A stretch of 64,000 nucleotides of DNA from Limnohabitans sp. G3-2 (GCF_002778275.1 NZ_NESG01000007.1:124001-188000), one strand, 5' to 3'; positions 25,813-34,632 are shown, counted from the first letter of the stretch. Notes: generated by a model not told the origin, from the sequence alone. Translations and numbers: made by a program.

Positions 25813-26982
25813 ATGCCATCTAAAAAATCAGTCATCCGTCCCGTCGTTTTGGCGGTCAGCGCACTTTTCGTCTCTGGGCTGCAGGCACAGACAGTACCAC
25901 CGCGCCCTTCCACCATTTACATCGAGCAGTTAAATGGACAACAAATTCTGGGTCGCGACCAAATTACATTTGCTGACGGTTTGGTTGGTCGTAGCGACTG
26001 GAGCGTCGATGCTTTGTTGTTTTCTTCGGGTGGAAATTCATCCGTTTTAAGTTCGGAAGGTTTACTCGCCGGCGGGGTGCAGGCGAGCCAACTCCGTGTC
26101 ACTGGCAGTGTTGATTTCACCGGTGCACAAATAACTGGTTTACGCCAGTTCGACCCTACGCAAGCCGGTGCCCTCTCTGGTGTGACCACATTGAACGCTG
26201 GATCGACGTACAACATGGATTTACAAACAGGTACGGCCAGGCTTGGCGACCTGAGTACATCAGGCGAGGCGAGAGTGGGCGGTACTTTGGATGTGACCGG
26301 TGCCACCACCCTGAGTGGCGCGACCACTGTGAACAGCACACTGAGCGTGACCGGTGCCACAACGATTGTGGGCGCGACCAGCGTGACTGGAGCGACCACG
26401 ATTGTGGGCACCACCAACATCAACACCACTGGCAACGCCGCAACCCGTATCGGCAATGCGGGTGCAGCGGCTACTGTCGTGGGCAACGTGGTAACGGCCA
26501 CTGCTGGCAACAGCGCTTTGGCGCTGCAAAACGGTGAGGCGCGTGTGACCGTGACCAATTCTTTGGGCAACACCCACGGCTTGGTGGTCGGCGAGAGCAG
26601 CACCACCTTGTCGGGCGGCACAAGCTCCACCAACCTGACCCTGAACGACAACGGCGCCACCTTCAGTAACGCGGCCACCGGTGCGCCCACCCGCGTGACA
26701 GGTGTGGCCAACGGCTCTGGCGACTTCGATGCCGTCAACGTGCGCCAGTTCTCTGCCGCTGTGGCTGGCGTGGCTGCATCCGCCAACATTCCTGGCTTGG
26801 ACACCAACAAGGCCGTCTCTGTGGGCGTGGGCATGGGTTCTTACATGAACGCACAAGCACTGGCTTTCGGTGGCAGCTACCGCTTCTCTGACAAGGGCGT
26901 GTTGCGCGCAACACTGGCCACAGGTCTGAACAGTGGTGGTGGCAAGACCTCTTTTGGCATCGGTGCCGGTTGGTCCTGGTAA
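25813..26982 (+). CDS. YadA-like trimeric autotransporter adhesin (short)
   Basis: This 389-residue protein starts with a signal peptide (MPSKKSVIRPVVLAVSALFV, cleavage after LQAQ). The passenger has a central stalk of repeated VTGATT/VGATS-type units (about residues 160-215), resembling coiled-coil or beta-helical stalks of trimeric adhesins. The last ~80 residues, from VNVRQFSAAVAGVAA to GIGAGWSW, match the YadA membrane anchor: four beta strands and a terminal aromatic. Three chains would make one 12-strand barrel. AGGA precedes the ATG at 25813. It is short for the family, with no obvious head domain. A secreted Cys-containing protein is encoded next. Confidence 0.85.
   Translation: MPSKKSVIRPVVLAVSALFVSGLQAQTVPPRPSTIYIEQLNGQQILGRDQITFADGLVGRSDWSVDALLFSSGGNSSVLSSEGLLAGGVQASQLRVTGSVDFTGAQITGLRQFDPTQAGALSGVTTLNAGSTYNMDLQTGTARLGDLSTSGEARVGGTLDVTGATTLSGATTVNSTLSVTGATTIVGATSVTGATTIVGTTNINTTGNAATRIGNAGAAATVVGNVVTATAGNSALALQNGEARVTVTNSLGNTHGLVVGESSTTLSGGTSSTNLTLNDNGATFSNAATGAPTRVTGVANGSGDFDAVNVRQFSAAVAGVAASANIPGLDTNKAVSVGVGMGSYMNAQALAFGGSYRFSDKGVLRATLATGLNSGGGKTSFGIGAGWSW
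26200..26460 (+). repeat. Internal coding repeats of the adhesin stalk
   Basis: Near-repeats of the unit ACCGGTGCCACC / GGCGCGACCA occur several times, encoding VTGATT, SGATTV and VGATSVTGATTIVGTT. They form the passenger stalk. Repeat number of this kind often varies between strains by recombination or slippage. Confidence 0.6.
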
Positions 26983-27097
26983 GTCAAGGTCGCGTTCGCC
27001 ACGACGGCATTCCTGCGTGAATGCCGGTGAACTCCTCACCCGGTGTGTTGGTGCATGCCGGGTGTTTTTGCTTTCAAAACTGTTGAGGTTTCAAGTG

Positions 27098-27688
27098 ATG
27101 ATGTCTAAACCCTTGGGCATGTTTTTCCTGTTGCTGGCCGCCTGTGCCGTGGCCCCTGGCCTAGCGCAGACGCCTGCTGCGGCGCCCCAGGGGGCTGCAG
27201 CTCCTGCCGCCCCTGCTGTGCCGTCGACGCCCCAGGCTGCAGTCCAAGCGGGGTCCCGCCCGCATCCGATCACGCTGGCTGCGGCGCAGCAGGGGGTCTT
27301 GTCGTGCAGTGGTCGCATCAACCAGGTGGTGAACGCTTTGGGCGTGACAGACAAGTCGGGAGTCGCCTTGCTGTTACCGCCTGCCCAGCAGGACCAACGT
27401 CTTGTGCCTTTGGTGCTGGAGATGCCGACCACGCAGGGTGGCTCGGCTTATATTTCGGCGACTTTTGCGCCCAATCAGGCGAACGGTTGCGGTGCCAACT
27501 ACGATGCGGTGGTTTATTGGCCTAAGAGCTGCGACGAGGTCACGCAGCAGTCCTACGCCTCGCTGAAGTTGCTCGGTCGCTTGATAAAAGACGTGGTGAT
27601 GCTCGATTGCGGCACCAATATGAAGGTGTTTTTGCTGCCCGCGGGCGCTGCGGGTTGTATTTCCATTAAACGCGAGATTTTGCTTTGA
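27098..27688 (+). CDS. Secreted Ala/Pro-rich, Cys-containing protein of unknown function
   Basis: This 196-residue protein has a signal peptide (MFFLLLAACAVAPGLAQ). A low-complexity Ala/Pro/Gln linker follows (about 25-55), then a compact domain with five cysteines (LSCSG, NGCGANYD, KSCDEV, LDCGTN, AGCISI). I do not recognise the family. The C-terminal part (SYASLKLLGRLIKDVVMLD) looks folded rather than low-complexity. It is 115 bp downstream of the YadA-like gene on the same strand, so it may be a partner or assembly factor. ATG 27098 and the next codon ATG 27101 are both possible; GAGG lies nine bases upstream. The longer upstream frame is not used. Confidence 0.7.
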   Translation: MMSKPLGMFFLLLAACAVAPGLAQTPAAAPQGAAAPAAPAVPSTPQAAVQAGSRPHPITLAAAQQGVLSCSGRINQVVNALGVTDKSGVALLLPPAQQDQRLVPLVLEMPTTQGGSAYISATFAPNQANGCGANYDAVVYWPKSCDEVTQQSYASLKLLGRLIKDVVMLDCGTNMKVFLLPAGAAGCISIKREILL

Positions 27689-28130
27689 TTGGGGAGGCAG
27701 CGGTTGACTTTGCGGTCTGATCCAAATGGAGCGCTCACTCCGAAAGCCAGTTGCAAAAATTGCGCTTGCGCGTTGCTGCTTGAAAACCCGCCTCCGCAAT
27801 GGCGGTGTGGCTGGACCTATTTAAGCCAGACGCCCTTGGTGCGCAAGGCCCAACGTCTGACTAGTACCCCAAGGTCTCTGAGCAGTTCAGCTGCGAACAC
27901 TGGACCGCCAAATGACTTATGTGGCAGCGCTTCATACCCGCTATGAAATAGACAAGGAAAAACTGCTCAGCCTGGGGCTTGACCACTTAATAGCCCTAGG
28001 CCTCGTGGAGTCCGGTTGTTTTAAGTGGAAACCTCGGTCTTGCTTTTGGAGATTAGTTGCCAGTAGTTGTTCGCCTCAGCTTTAGCCGGTGGAAAATATC
28101 CAATTTCAATCGCCATCGGTTCGACCCCAC
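27689..28130. other. Gene-poor region of 442 bp with a probable broken small gene
   Basis: No intact gene is evident between the secreted protein and the TIGR02450-type gene. It contains a candidate frameshifted Cys-rich small gene (27713-27915) and a 57-codon open frame at 27912-28085 of unclear status. From about 27840 the composition is more AT-rich than the flanks. Confidence 0.55.
27713..27915 (+). pseudogene. Probable frameshifted small CxxC protein
   Basis: One frame reads ASCKNCACALLLE, then WRCGWTYLSQTPLVRKAQRL, up to about 27865. Shifting frame there gives YPKVSEQFSCEHWTAK and a stop at 27913-27915. Joined, these would make a small protein with Cys-x-x-Cys, a third Cys in WRCGW and a fourth in SCEHW, a plausible zinc or iron site. 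A single-base insertion or two-base deletion near 27860-27870 would explain it. I recall similar small proteins in Comamonadaceae but cannot verify this. The start is unclear; TTG 27713 is only a placeholder. Confidence 0.4.
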
Positions 28131-28352
28131 TCAAACCCAACCCTGCCGCCAAACACCATCGTCTTGCAGCTCCCGCCACGCAATCACCTGCGTGGCCTTG
28201 GAGAAAACCGCCTCGATTTCCACAGACACAATCGGGTCGGTGGGCAGCTCAGGTTGAATGACCCGGCTGACCAAGAAGTGCTTTTGCTTGGCCACGGGCT
28301 TGACCGCCGTCCATTTGGTCAGCAGCAGTTTTTTCGGGTTCAGCGGGTTCAT
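28131..28352 (-). CDS. Tryptophan-rich conserved protein (TIGR02450 type)
   Basis: This 73-residue protein reads PKKLLLTKWTAVKPVAKQKH near its start, then SVEIEAVFSKATQVIAWREL and a WRQGWV end. That closely fits a small conserved bacterial family of unknown function rich in Trp, which I recall as TIGR02450. There is no signal peptide. It is 12 bp downstream of mltB on the same strand, so it is likely co-transcribed. The reading frames on the other strand in this interval are shadows of it. Confidence 0.8.
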   Translation of the reverse strand: MNPLNPKKLLLTKWTAVKPVAKQKHFLVSRVIQPELPTDPIVSVEIEAVFSKATQVIAWRELQDDGVWRQGWV

Positions 28353-28364
28353 GGTTCTAAGCCC

Positions 28365-29570
28365 TCAGCGCTTGCTGGGCATTTCACGCGCCACCGCCTC
28401 GGCCAGCTCGATCACCGCCATGGCGTAGTAGCTGCTCCAGTTGTACCGGGTGATGGCGTAAAAATTTTCGGTGCCGGCCACATAGCTGGGGGCGTTGGGC
28501 CCGTTGCGCAATTCAATCAAGGCCAAAGGGCCTGTGTGGGCCAATGCCGCACCTTCGAGGGCGGCGCCCTTGGCGACAAAGTTGGCCACGCTGAAGGTGG
28601 GCAAGATGTCTGGGGCCATCAGACTGTCCATGTCGGTTTGGTCAGGGGTCAAGGTCACCGGGTAATGCGTGGGCATGCCAGGGCGCCACTGAAAGGCTTT
28701 GAAATAGTTGGCGACTGAGCCGATGGCGTCGGCGGGGCTGCCAAACAGGTCAATCCGGCCATCCCCATCAAAGTCCACCGCAAATTTGGCCCAGCTCGAC
28801 GGCATGAACTGTGGCAATCCCAAGGCGCCTGCGTAACTGCCCTTGACCGACAGGGGGTCGGCCCCACTGCGCGAGGTCAGCAGCAAAAACTGCTCCAACT
28901 CACTGCGGAAGAAAGCTTGGCGTTCTGCAGCTCTGGGGTGGGCCAATGGGAAATGAAAAGCCAAGGTGCCCAAAGCGTCCAGCACCCGAAAATGGCCTGT
29001 GTTTTGGCCATACAGCGTTTCAACCCCAATGATGCCGACGATGAGGGCAGCGGGCACGCCGTATTCGCGTTCCGCCCGCGCCAGTGCAGTTTGGTGTTTT
29101 TGCCAAAACCGCAAGCCGGCTTGGATGCGGACCGGCTCGATGAAGCGCGCCCGGTAAGCGGCCCAGTCTTTGGCCACGGGGCTGGCCGGGGGCAATACCC
29201 ATTTTTCAACCGAAGGCAAGCGTTGCGCTTGGGCCATGGTTTTTTCTGCCCAGACCGGGTCGAGTGGCAGGCGGCCTGCGGCTTCTTGCAGCCATGCAGC
29301 CACTTCGGGGTTGGCACTCAGCCGGGCCGTGGCCACCGAGGCTGAGCGGCTGAGGGGCGCGTGTGGGCGGGCGCTGGCTTTGGCTTTTTTCTTGGGCTTC
29401 TTGGTTGCCTGTTGGCTGCTTTTGCCGGGTTTGTTGGCTTTTTTCTCGGTGGTTTGGGCTTGGGCCGGGTTCATCCAAGCCGTGATGGCCAAAAGGCAAA
29501 AAACAAGGGTGAAAAATGCTTGCAGGCGAAACGCTGGATTGGATCGGGAAATGGGCGGGTGGGTTTTCAT
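28365..29570 (-). CDS. mltB: Lytic murein transglycosylase B
   Basis: This 401-residue enzyme cleaves peptidoglycan glycan strands to form anhydro ends. The N-terminal hydrophobic segment (FFTLVFCLLAITAWMNPAQAQ) directs it to the periplasm and is followed by a Lys-rich linker (about 42-72). The catalytic Glu lies in VGIIGVETLYGQNTG, and AGALGLPQFMPSSW, NYFKAF, TRYNWSSYYAMAV are family signatures. It appears not to carry a lipobox Cys at the cleavage site, so it may be a soluble form. AAs 1-10 are variable; the start at 29570 is the only good option. Confidence 0.93.
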   Translation of the reverse strand: MKTHPPISRSNPAFRLQAFFTLVFCLLAITAWMNPAQAQTTEKKANKPGKSSQQATKKPKKKAKASARPHAPLSRSASVATARLSANPEVAAWLQEAAGRLPLDPVWAEKTMAQAQRLPSVEKWVLPPASPVAKDWAAYRARFIEPVRIQAGLRFWQKHQTALARAEREYGVPAALIVGIIGVETLYGQNTGHFRVLDALGTLAFHFPLAHPRAAERQAFFRSELEQFLLLTSRSGADPLSVKGSYAGALGLPQFMPSSWAKFAVDFDGDGRIDLFGSPADAIGSVANYFKAFQWRPGMPTHYPVTLTPDQTDMDSLMAPDILPTFSVANFVAKGAALEGAALAHTGPLALIELRNGPNAPSYVAGTENFYAITRYNWSSYYAMAVIELAEAVAREMPSKR

Positions 29571-29709
29571 GCGGCCTTCAGTTTAATCGCGCCAAGGCCG
29601 AGTGGCGGGAGCCGGGGACGGGCGTGATAAGCTGAAACCAAAATCATGGCAGTGATTCAGAAAACCCACAGTGCTGACCCAGCGCTGAGCACGCAGGAAG
29701 ACAAGCCTT

Positions 29710-30663
29710 ATGGGCGCGACAGCTTATTTCTCTCACCCCACATTCTGGAAGCACGAGATGGGTGCGGGTCACCCCGAATGCCCCGAGCGCTTGGGGGCCA
29801 TTGAAGACCGTTTGCTCATCAGTGGCTTGGACATGGCGCTGCAGCGCAGAGAACCCCGTCCAGCGTCTTTGGGGGACATCGAATTGGCGCACGGCCGCAT
29901 GCATGTGGCCGCTTTGCGCGGTTTGGGGGATGCTTTGCGTGAGGACTTGGCCGCAGGTGGCCCGACCCACACCTCGCTGGACCCGGACACGATGATCAAT
30001 GCCCATACTTGGGATGCGGCCTTGCTTTCGGCGGGTGCGGCCATCGATGCGACGGATGCCGTGCTGGCCGGTGAGTTGGAAAACGCTTTTTGTGCGGTGC
30101 GTCCACCAGGGCACCACGCTTGCCGCGACAAGGCCATGGGTTTTTGCTTCTTCAACAACGTGGCGATTGCCGCCAAATATGCGCTGGAGCGGCATGGCCT
30201 CAAAAGGGTCGCCATCGTGGACTTTGATGTGCACCATGGCAATGGCACCGAGGACATCGTGGCGGGCGATGAGCGGATTTTGATGGTGAGCTTCTTTCAG
30301 CACCCCTTTTATCCTGAAGGCGGCGCCCAGTCGAATGCCAGCAATCTGGTCAACTTGCCTGTGCCTGCCTACACCAAGGGCATGGACATTCGCGAGCTGA
30401 TCGACATGATGTGGCTGCCCCGCCTGGAGGCGCACAAGCCGGAGATGATTTTCATCAGCGCCGGGTTTGACGCCCACCGGGAGGACGACATGGGCCAGAT
30501 GGGTCTGGTCGAGCAGGACTACGCCTGGATCACGCAGCGCATCAAAGAGGTGGCGCTTCGCCATGCCAAAGGCCGCATCGTGAGTTGCCTGGAAGGCGGC
30601 TACAACCTGAGCGCGCTGGGCCGAAGTGTCGAGGCGCATTTGCGCGTGCTGGCCGATGTTTAA
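29710..30663 (+). CDS. Histone deacetylase-family protein
   Basis: This 317-residue protein belongs to the arginase/deacetylase superfamily. Zinc ligands are visible in VDFDVHHGNGTED and SAGFDAHREDD; RPPGHHA carries the paired catalytic His residues and EGGYNL the closing Gly-Tyr. Bacterial members include acetylpolyamine amidohydrolases and acetoin-utilisation AcuC-like enzymes; which applies here is not clear. It lies upstream of an enoyl-CoA hydratase gene and an MscS gene on the same strand, spaced 37 bp. Confidence 0.93.
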   Translation: MGATAYFSHPTFWKHEMGAGHPECPERLGAIEDRLLISGLDMALQRREPRPASLGDIELAHGRMHVAALRGLGDALREDLAAGGPTHTSLDPDTMINAHTWDAALLSAGAAIDATDAVLAGELENAFCAVRPPGHHACRDKAMGFCFFNNVAIAAKYALERHGLKRVAIVDFDVHHGNGTEDIVAGDERILMVSFFQHPFYPEGGAQSNASNLVNLPVPAYTKGMDIRELIDMMWLPRLEAHKPEMIFISAGFDAHREDDMGQMGLVEQDYAWITQRIKEVALRHAKGRIVSCLEGGYNLSALGRSVEAHLRVLADV

Positions 30664-30700
30664 ATACATCTGCAGGTGAGGGTTTGGCACAATCGAAGCC

Positions 30701-31501
30701 ATGACCGATTCCAACACCTCCAACACCCCCGAGTTGCTGCTGCACGAGCGCGACGCGCGTGGTGTGCACCGCTTGACGCTCAACAACCCCACCAGCTTCA
30801 ACACCTTGAGCGAGGCGATGCTGACCGCGCTGCAAGAAGCCTTGAACGCGATTGCGCAGGACGATCAGGCCCGTGTGGTGGTGCTGGGCGCGGCGGGCCG
30901 GGCCTTTTGTGCGGGGCATAACCTCAAAGAAATGCGTGCCCAGCCTGAGCTGGCTTACTACCAAAAGTTGTTCGCGCAGTGCAGCCGCGTGATGATGGCC
31001 ATTCAAAAATTGCCTGTGCCCGTGATGGCCCGGGTCCAAGGCCTGGCCACGGCGGCGGGTTGCCAGTTGGTGGCGCAGTGCGATTTGGCGGTGTCTGTCG
31101 ATACCGCCACATTTGGCGTCAACGGCATCGATGTGGGCTTGTTTTGTGCCACGCCCAGTGTGCCGCTGGTGCGCAATATGCACGCCAAACAGGCCATGGA
31201 AATGCTGCTGACGGGGGGCTTCATTTCGGCGGCCGAGGCCCAAAGCCGCGGGCTGGTGAATCGGGTCTGCCCGGCCAGCGCGTTGGATGCCCAAGTGGAG
31301 GACATGGTCCAGTCCATTTTGGCCAAACCCCGCGAAGCGGTGCGCTTGGGCAAGGCTTTGTTTTACCAGCAGCGCGAAATGGGCATCGAAGCAGCCTACC
31401 AATTGGCAGGGCAAACCATGGCCTGCAACATGATGGACGCGGTGGCCCAAGAGGGCGTGCAGGCTTTCATTGAGAAAAGGACACCCTCATGGCGGGCTTG
31501 A
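30701..31501 (+). CDS. Enoyl-CoA hydratase/isomerase family protein (ECHDC3-like)
   Basis: This 266-residue crotonase-fold protein has the oxyanion-hole segments GRAFCAGHNLKEM and GLATAAGCQLVAQCDLA. The stretch NGIDVGLFCATPSVPL resembles the ECHDC3 group. Classic hydratases have Glu residues in these positions; here the second catalytic Glu seems absent (GIDVGLFC), so true hydratase activity is doubtful. Its 3' end overlaps the mscS-type gene by 13 bp in another frame. Confidence 0.88.
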   Translation: MTDSNTSNTPELLLHERDARGVHRLTLNNPTSFNTLSEAMLTALQEALNAIAQDDQARVVVLGAAGRAFCAGHNLKEMRAQPELAYYQKLFAQCSRVMMAIQKLPVPVMARVQGLATAAGCQLVAQCDLAVSVDTATFGVNGIDVGLFCATPSVPLVRNMHAKQAMEMLLTGGFISAAEAQSRGLVNRVCPASALDAQVEDMVQSILAKPREAVRLGKALFYQQREMGIEAAYQLAGQTMACNMMDAVAQEGVQAFIEKRTPSWRA

Positions 31502-32763
31502 AGTCATTGAGCATCGCCGACCCCTTGGCTTGGCTGAGCGCCTTGGCCCGAGCCGAGTCGCTGCAGGTGCTGATCGCATTTGCGATGTGCGTGTTTTTGG
31601 CGTGGCTGATGGTCTGGGGTATTCGCAAAGCATTTGCCGACCAGGCCTTGTCGATTTTGCTGGGCAAGCGTTTGATCGATGGGGTGTTGTTCCCGACATT
31701 TTTGCTGGCGCTGACTTTCGCCGCGCGCACCTTGTTGACCGACGCTCAGCCGAGCCCCATGTTCGGTATTTTGTTGCCCGTCTGTATCTCGCTGGCCTTG
31801 ATCCGTTTGGGCGTCAAGGTCTTGCAGGTTGCTTTTCACGAAGCGCCTTTTGTACGGGTGCTGGAGCGCACGATCTCCTGGATCGCTTGGTTGGCGGTCG
31901 TGTTGTGGGTCACCGGGGTGTTGCCATTGATTCTGGATGAGTTGGACCAGATCCGCTGGAAGGTGGGTGGCTCCATGCTGTCGGTTCGCACATTGCTGGA
32001 AGGGGCTTTGACCGCCGGCTTGGTCTTGATCGTCACGCTGTGGATTTCTGCAGCCCTGGAGTCCAGCTTGCTCAAATCCGCCAAAGGCAGCGATTTGTCT
32101 TTGCGCAAAGTCATCAGCAACACGGTGCGGGCCTTGCTCATGTTCGTGGGCTTGCTGCTGGCGCTGTCCTCGGTGGGCATTGACCTGACGGCCTTGTCTG
32201 TGCTGGGCGGCGCGGTGGGGGTGGGCATTGGTTTTGGTTTGCAAAAGCTCGCCGCCAATTACGTCAGTGGTTTTGTGATCCTCGCCGAGCGCAGCATGCG
32301 CATTGGCGATAACGTCAAAGTGGATCAATTTGAGGGGTGCATCACCGACATCAAGGCGCGCTACACCGTCATCCGGTCGCCCGCTGGGCGCGAGTCCATC
32401 GTACCCAATGAGATGCTGATCACCCAGCGGGTGGAAAACTTGTCGTTGACCGACGCCAAAGTGTCGCAAAGCACCGTGGTCACGGTGGCCTACGATGCTT
32501 CTGTGGACCAGGTCATGGCACTGCTGCATGCGGCATGCCGGGCGCAAGCCCGTGTGTTGACCGAACCCCCACCTTCGGTGGCCCTGTCGGCTTTTGGCGC
32601 AGACGGGCTGGAATTCACGGTGAGTTATTGGTTTGAAGACCCGGCCAATGGCGTCCTCAACCTGAAGTCGGACATCAACCGGGCGATCCTGCAGTCGCTG
32701 CGCGAAAACGGGATCGAGATCCCTTTCCCGCAGCGGGTGGTGCACATGCCCACCAAAAGCTGA
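31489..32763 (+). CDS. MscS-family mechanosensitive channel
   Basis: This 424-residue membrane protein has several transmembrane segments in the first 220 residues. The MscS core follows: SVLGGAVGVGIGFGLQKLAA for the pore helix, then the beta domain GFVILAERSMRIGDNVKVDQ and IVPNEMLITQRVENLS. It has more N-terminal helices than MscS of E. coli, so it belongs to a larger subtype. The start at 31489 overlaps the upstream hydratase end by 13 bp. It is convergent with the TRAP transporter, with a 10-bp gap. Confidence 0.93.
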   Translation: MAGLKSLSIADPLAWLSALARAESLQVLIAFAMCVFLAWLMVWGIRKAFADQALSILLGKRLIDGVLFPTFLLALTFAARTLLTDAQPSPMFGILLPVCISLALIRLGVKVLQVAFHEAPFVRVLERTISWIAWLAVVLWVTGVLPLILDELDQIRWKVGGSMLSVRTLLEGALTAGLVLIVTLWISAALESSLLKSAKGSDLSLRKVISNTVRALLMFVGLLLALSSVGIDLTALSVLGGAVGVGIGFGLQKLAANYVSGFVILAERSMRIGDNVKVDQFEGCITDIKARYTVIRSPAGRESIVPNEMLITQRVENLSLTDAKVSQSTVVTVAYDASVDQVMALLHAACRAQARVLTEPPPSVALSAFGADGLEFTVSYWFEDPANGVLNLKSDINRAILQSLRENGIEIPFPQRVVHMPTKS

Positions 32764-32773
32764 GGCTGCAGGC

Positions 32774-34066
32774 TCAGTCCATCATGGAGGGCAGCCACAG
32801 GCTCAGGCCCGGAAAGGCGAGCAAGATGCCCAGCGTGATGACCAGCACCAACACCAAAGGCCAAACGCCGCGGAAGATGGTGCCCAAACCGACCTTGGGC
32901 AACAAGGTGTTGAGCACGAACAGGTTCATCCCCACAGGCGGTGAGATCAAGCCAATTTGGATGACCATGACGATCAGCACGCCAAACCAGACCGGATCAA
33001 AGCCCAGTTGGACCACGATGGGGAAGAACAAGGGGATGGTCAGCAAGACCATGGTGAGCTCTTCCATCACGGTGCCCAGGAGCACATAGATCAGCATCAT
33101 GGCGCCCACGATCATGATGGGCGATAAGCCCAGTCCCGTGATCCAGTCTTTCAGCTCAAATGGCAAGCTGGTGTAGTTCACGAAGTTGGCAAAAATCGTG
33201 GCGGCAATCAACAAAGTGAACAGCATCGCGGTCGTTCTGGCGGACTCGATGAGCACCTGCAGCAGCACCTCTTTGGTCAAAGCTTTGCGTGCCAATGCAA
33301 ACAGGAAAGCGCCCATGGCCCCCATGCCTGCACCTTCTGTGGCGGTGAAGAAGCCGCCATAAATGCCGCCCAGGACGATGAAAACCAGCAGCAAAACGCC
33401 CCAAATACCGCGCAAAGCCGCCCAGCGCTGTGCCCAGGTGAATTTTTCGCCTGGGGGGGCGTGTTCGGGGTCGCGTGAAGTCATGATGACCACGGCCAGC
33501 ATCATCAAGAGGGCGGTCAGGATGCCCGGAATGACACCTGCCGCAAACAGTTTGCCGATGTGGGTTTCAGTGATGATGCCGTAGATCACCATGATGGTGG
33601 AGGGCGGAATCATGATCCCCAAGGTGCCGCCAGCAGCGATAACGCCTGTGGACAGGGCATCGCTGTACCCGATCTTTTTCATGGAGGGGTAGGCCACCTT
33701 GCTCATGGTGGCGGCCGTGGCAATGGAAGAGCCACAAATGGCACCAAACCCAGCACAAGCGGCAATGGTGGCATGCGCCAAGCCACCTCGGCGGTGGCCA
33801 ATGAAGGTGTAGGCCGCATGGAAAAGCTCATGGGCCAAGCCCGCACGGGCCACAAAGTTGCCCATGAGGATGAACAAAGGAATCACCGACAAGGTGTAGG
33901 CAAAACCCGTCTCGTGCACGACTTGTGCGGTGCTGGCCAGGGCTGGCATCCAGCCGCGTGTGAGGCCAATGCCCACGATGCCCACCAGGCCCATGGAAAA
34001 AGCCAATGGCATGCGCATGAGGGCCAGCACAAAAATGGCGGCAAATCCAAGCAGGGCTTCGCTCAC
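32774..34066 (-). CDS. dctM: TRAP transporter large permease, DctM type
   Basis: This 430-residue membrane protein has the usual 12-13 hydrophobic segments. DctM signatures include MPLAFSMGLVGIVGIG, the GGTLGIMIPPSTIMVIYG block and the PPVGMNLFVLN end. It imports organic acids with DctQ, driven by sodium. The GTG start at 34066 overlaps the dctQ stop (GTGA), matching family length; a longer frame upstream is spurious. It is the last gene of a DctPQM operon. Confidence 0.94.
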   Translation of the reverse strand: MSEALLGFAAIFVLALMRMPLAFSMGLVGIVGIGLTRGWMPALASTAQVVHETGFAYTLSVIPLFILMGNFVARAGLAHELFHAAYTFIGHRRGGLAHATIAACAGFGAICGSSIATAATMSKVAYPSMKKIGYSDALSTGVIAAGGTLGIMIPPSTIMVIYGIITETHIGKLFAAGVIPGILTALLMMLAVVIMTSRDPEHAPPGEKFTWAQRWAALRGIWGVLLLVFIVLGGIYGGFFTATEGAGMGAMGAFLFALARKALTKEVLLQVLIESARTTAMLFTLLIAATIFANFVNYTSLPFELKDWITGLGLSPIMIVGAMMLIYVLLGTVMEELTMVLLTIPLFFPIVVQLGFDPVWFGVLIVMVIQIGLISPPVGMNLFVLNTLLPKVGLGTIFRGVWPLVLVLVITLGILLAFPGLSLWLPSMMD

Positions 34067-34545
34067 AGTGTGCCTCCTTCCGACGCATCGTCTTCGGTCG
34101 GCCAGAAGGCTTTGACCAGGTGAACCAAGGCCGTGAGCCCGCACAGCAAACCCATGCCTTGAATGAAAGGCGATTTGGCGATTTTCAGCTGTGCTGTGGT
34201 TTCTCCGGTGACCGCAAAATCGGCCCCTGTGTTCCACATCAGATAAGCCAGTCCCAGCAGCAAGGCGGCGCAAACGATGTCAACCAATGCCCTCTGAAAG
34301 CGCTGCAGCCCATGGGGCAGCAGGGCGTCGAGTGAGTCAAAGACCACATGTTCGCCTTTGAGAGAGACCAAAGGCAGGGCGCCAAAAATCACCACCACCA
34401 TCAGCAACTCGGTCAACTCCAAAGAGCCCGTGATGGAGTGGGACAACAGTTTTCGACCCGAGACATCGAGAAAAGTCAGCAGCATGATGGCCAGCAAAGC
34501 CAACCCCGCCAAGGTTCCACAGACAATTTCCAGAGATTTTTTCAC
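34063..34545 (-). CDS. dctQ: TRAP transporter small permease, DctQ type
   Basis: This 160-residue protein has four hydrophobic segments and the DctQ pattern (VSGRKLLSHSITGSLELTEL, KGEHVVFDSLDALL). It pairs with DctM to form the membrane part. The stop overlaps the dctM GTG start. Upstream, an intrinsic terminator separates it from the binding-protein gene. Confidence 0.92.
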   Translation of the reverse strand: MKKSLEIVCGTLAGLALLAIMLLTFLDVSGRKLLSHSITGSLELTELLMVVVIFGALPLVSLKGEHVVFDSLDALLPHGLQRFQRALVDIVCAALLLGLAYLMWNTGADFAVTGETTAQLKIAKSPFIQGMGLLCGLTALVHLVKAFWPTEDDASEGGTL

Positions 34546-34556
34546 TCGACATTCCT

Positions 34557-34593
34557 AAAAAAAACGGTACCTGCGATTGTGGCAGGTACCGTT
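34557..34593 (-). terminator. Intrinsic terminator between dctP and dctQ
   Basis: On the minus strand, perfect 12-base arms AACGGTACCTGC / GCAGGTACCGTT enclose a seven-base loop and are followed by eight T residues. It lies 40 bp downstream of the dctP stop and 12 bp before dctQ. Partial readthrough would give more binding protein than permease. Confidence 0.88.
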
Positions 34594-34632
34594 GTTTCAC
34601 CTCGGTGGGTGACCAGACCAACGCGCTGTCGC

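Noticed and set aside
27912..28085. 57-codon open frame beginning MTYVAALHTRYEIDKEKL
   Set aside because: It has no ribosome binding site or family I recognise, and begins inside the broken Cys-rich gene; not enough to call it a gene.
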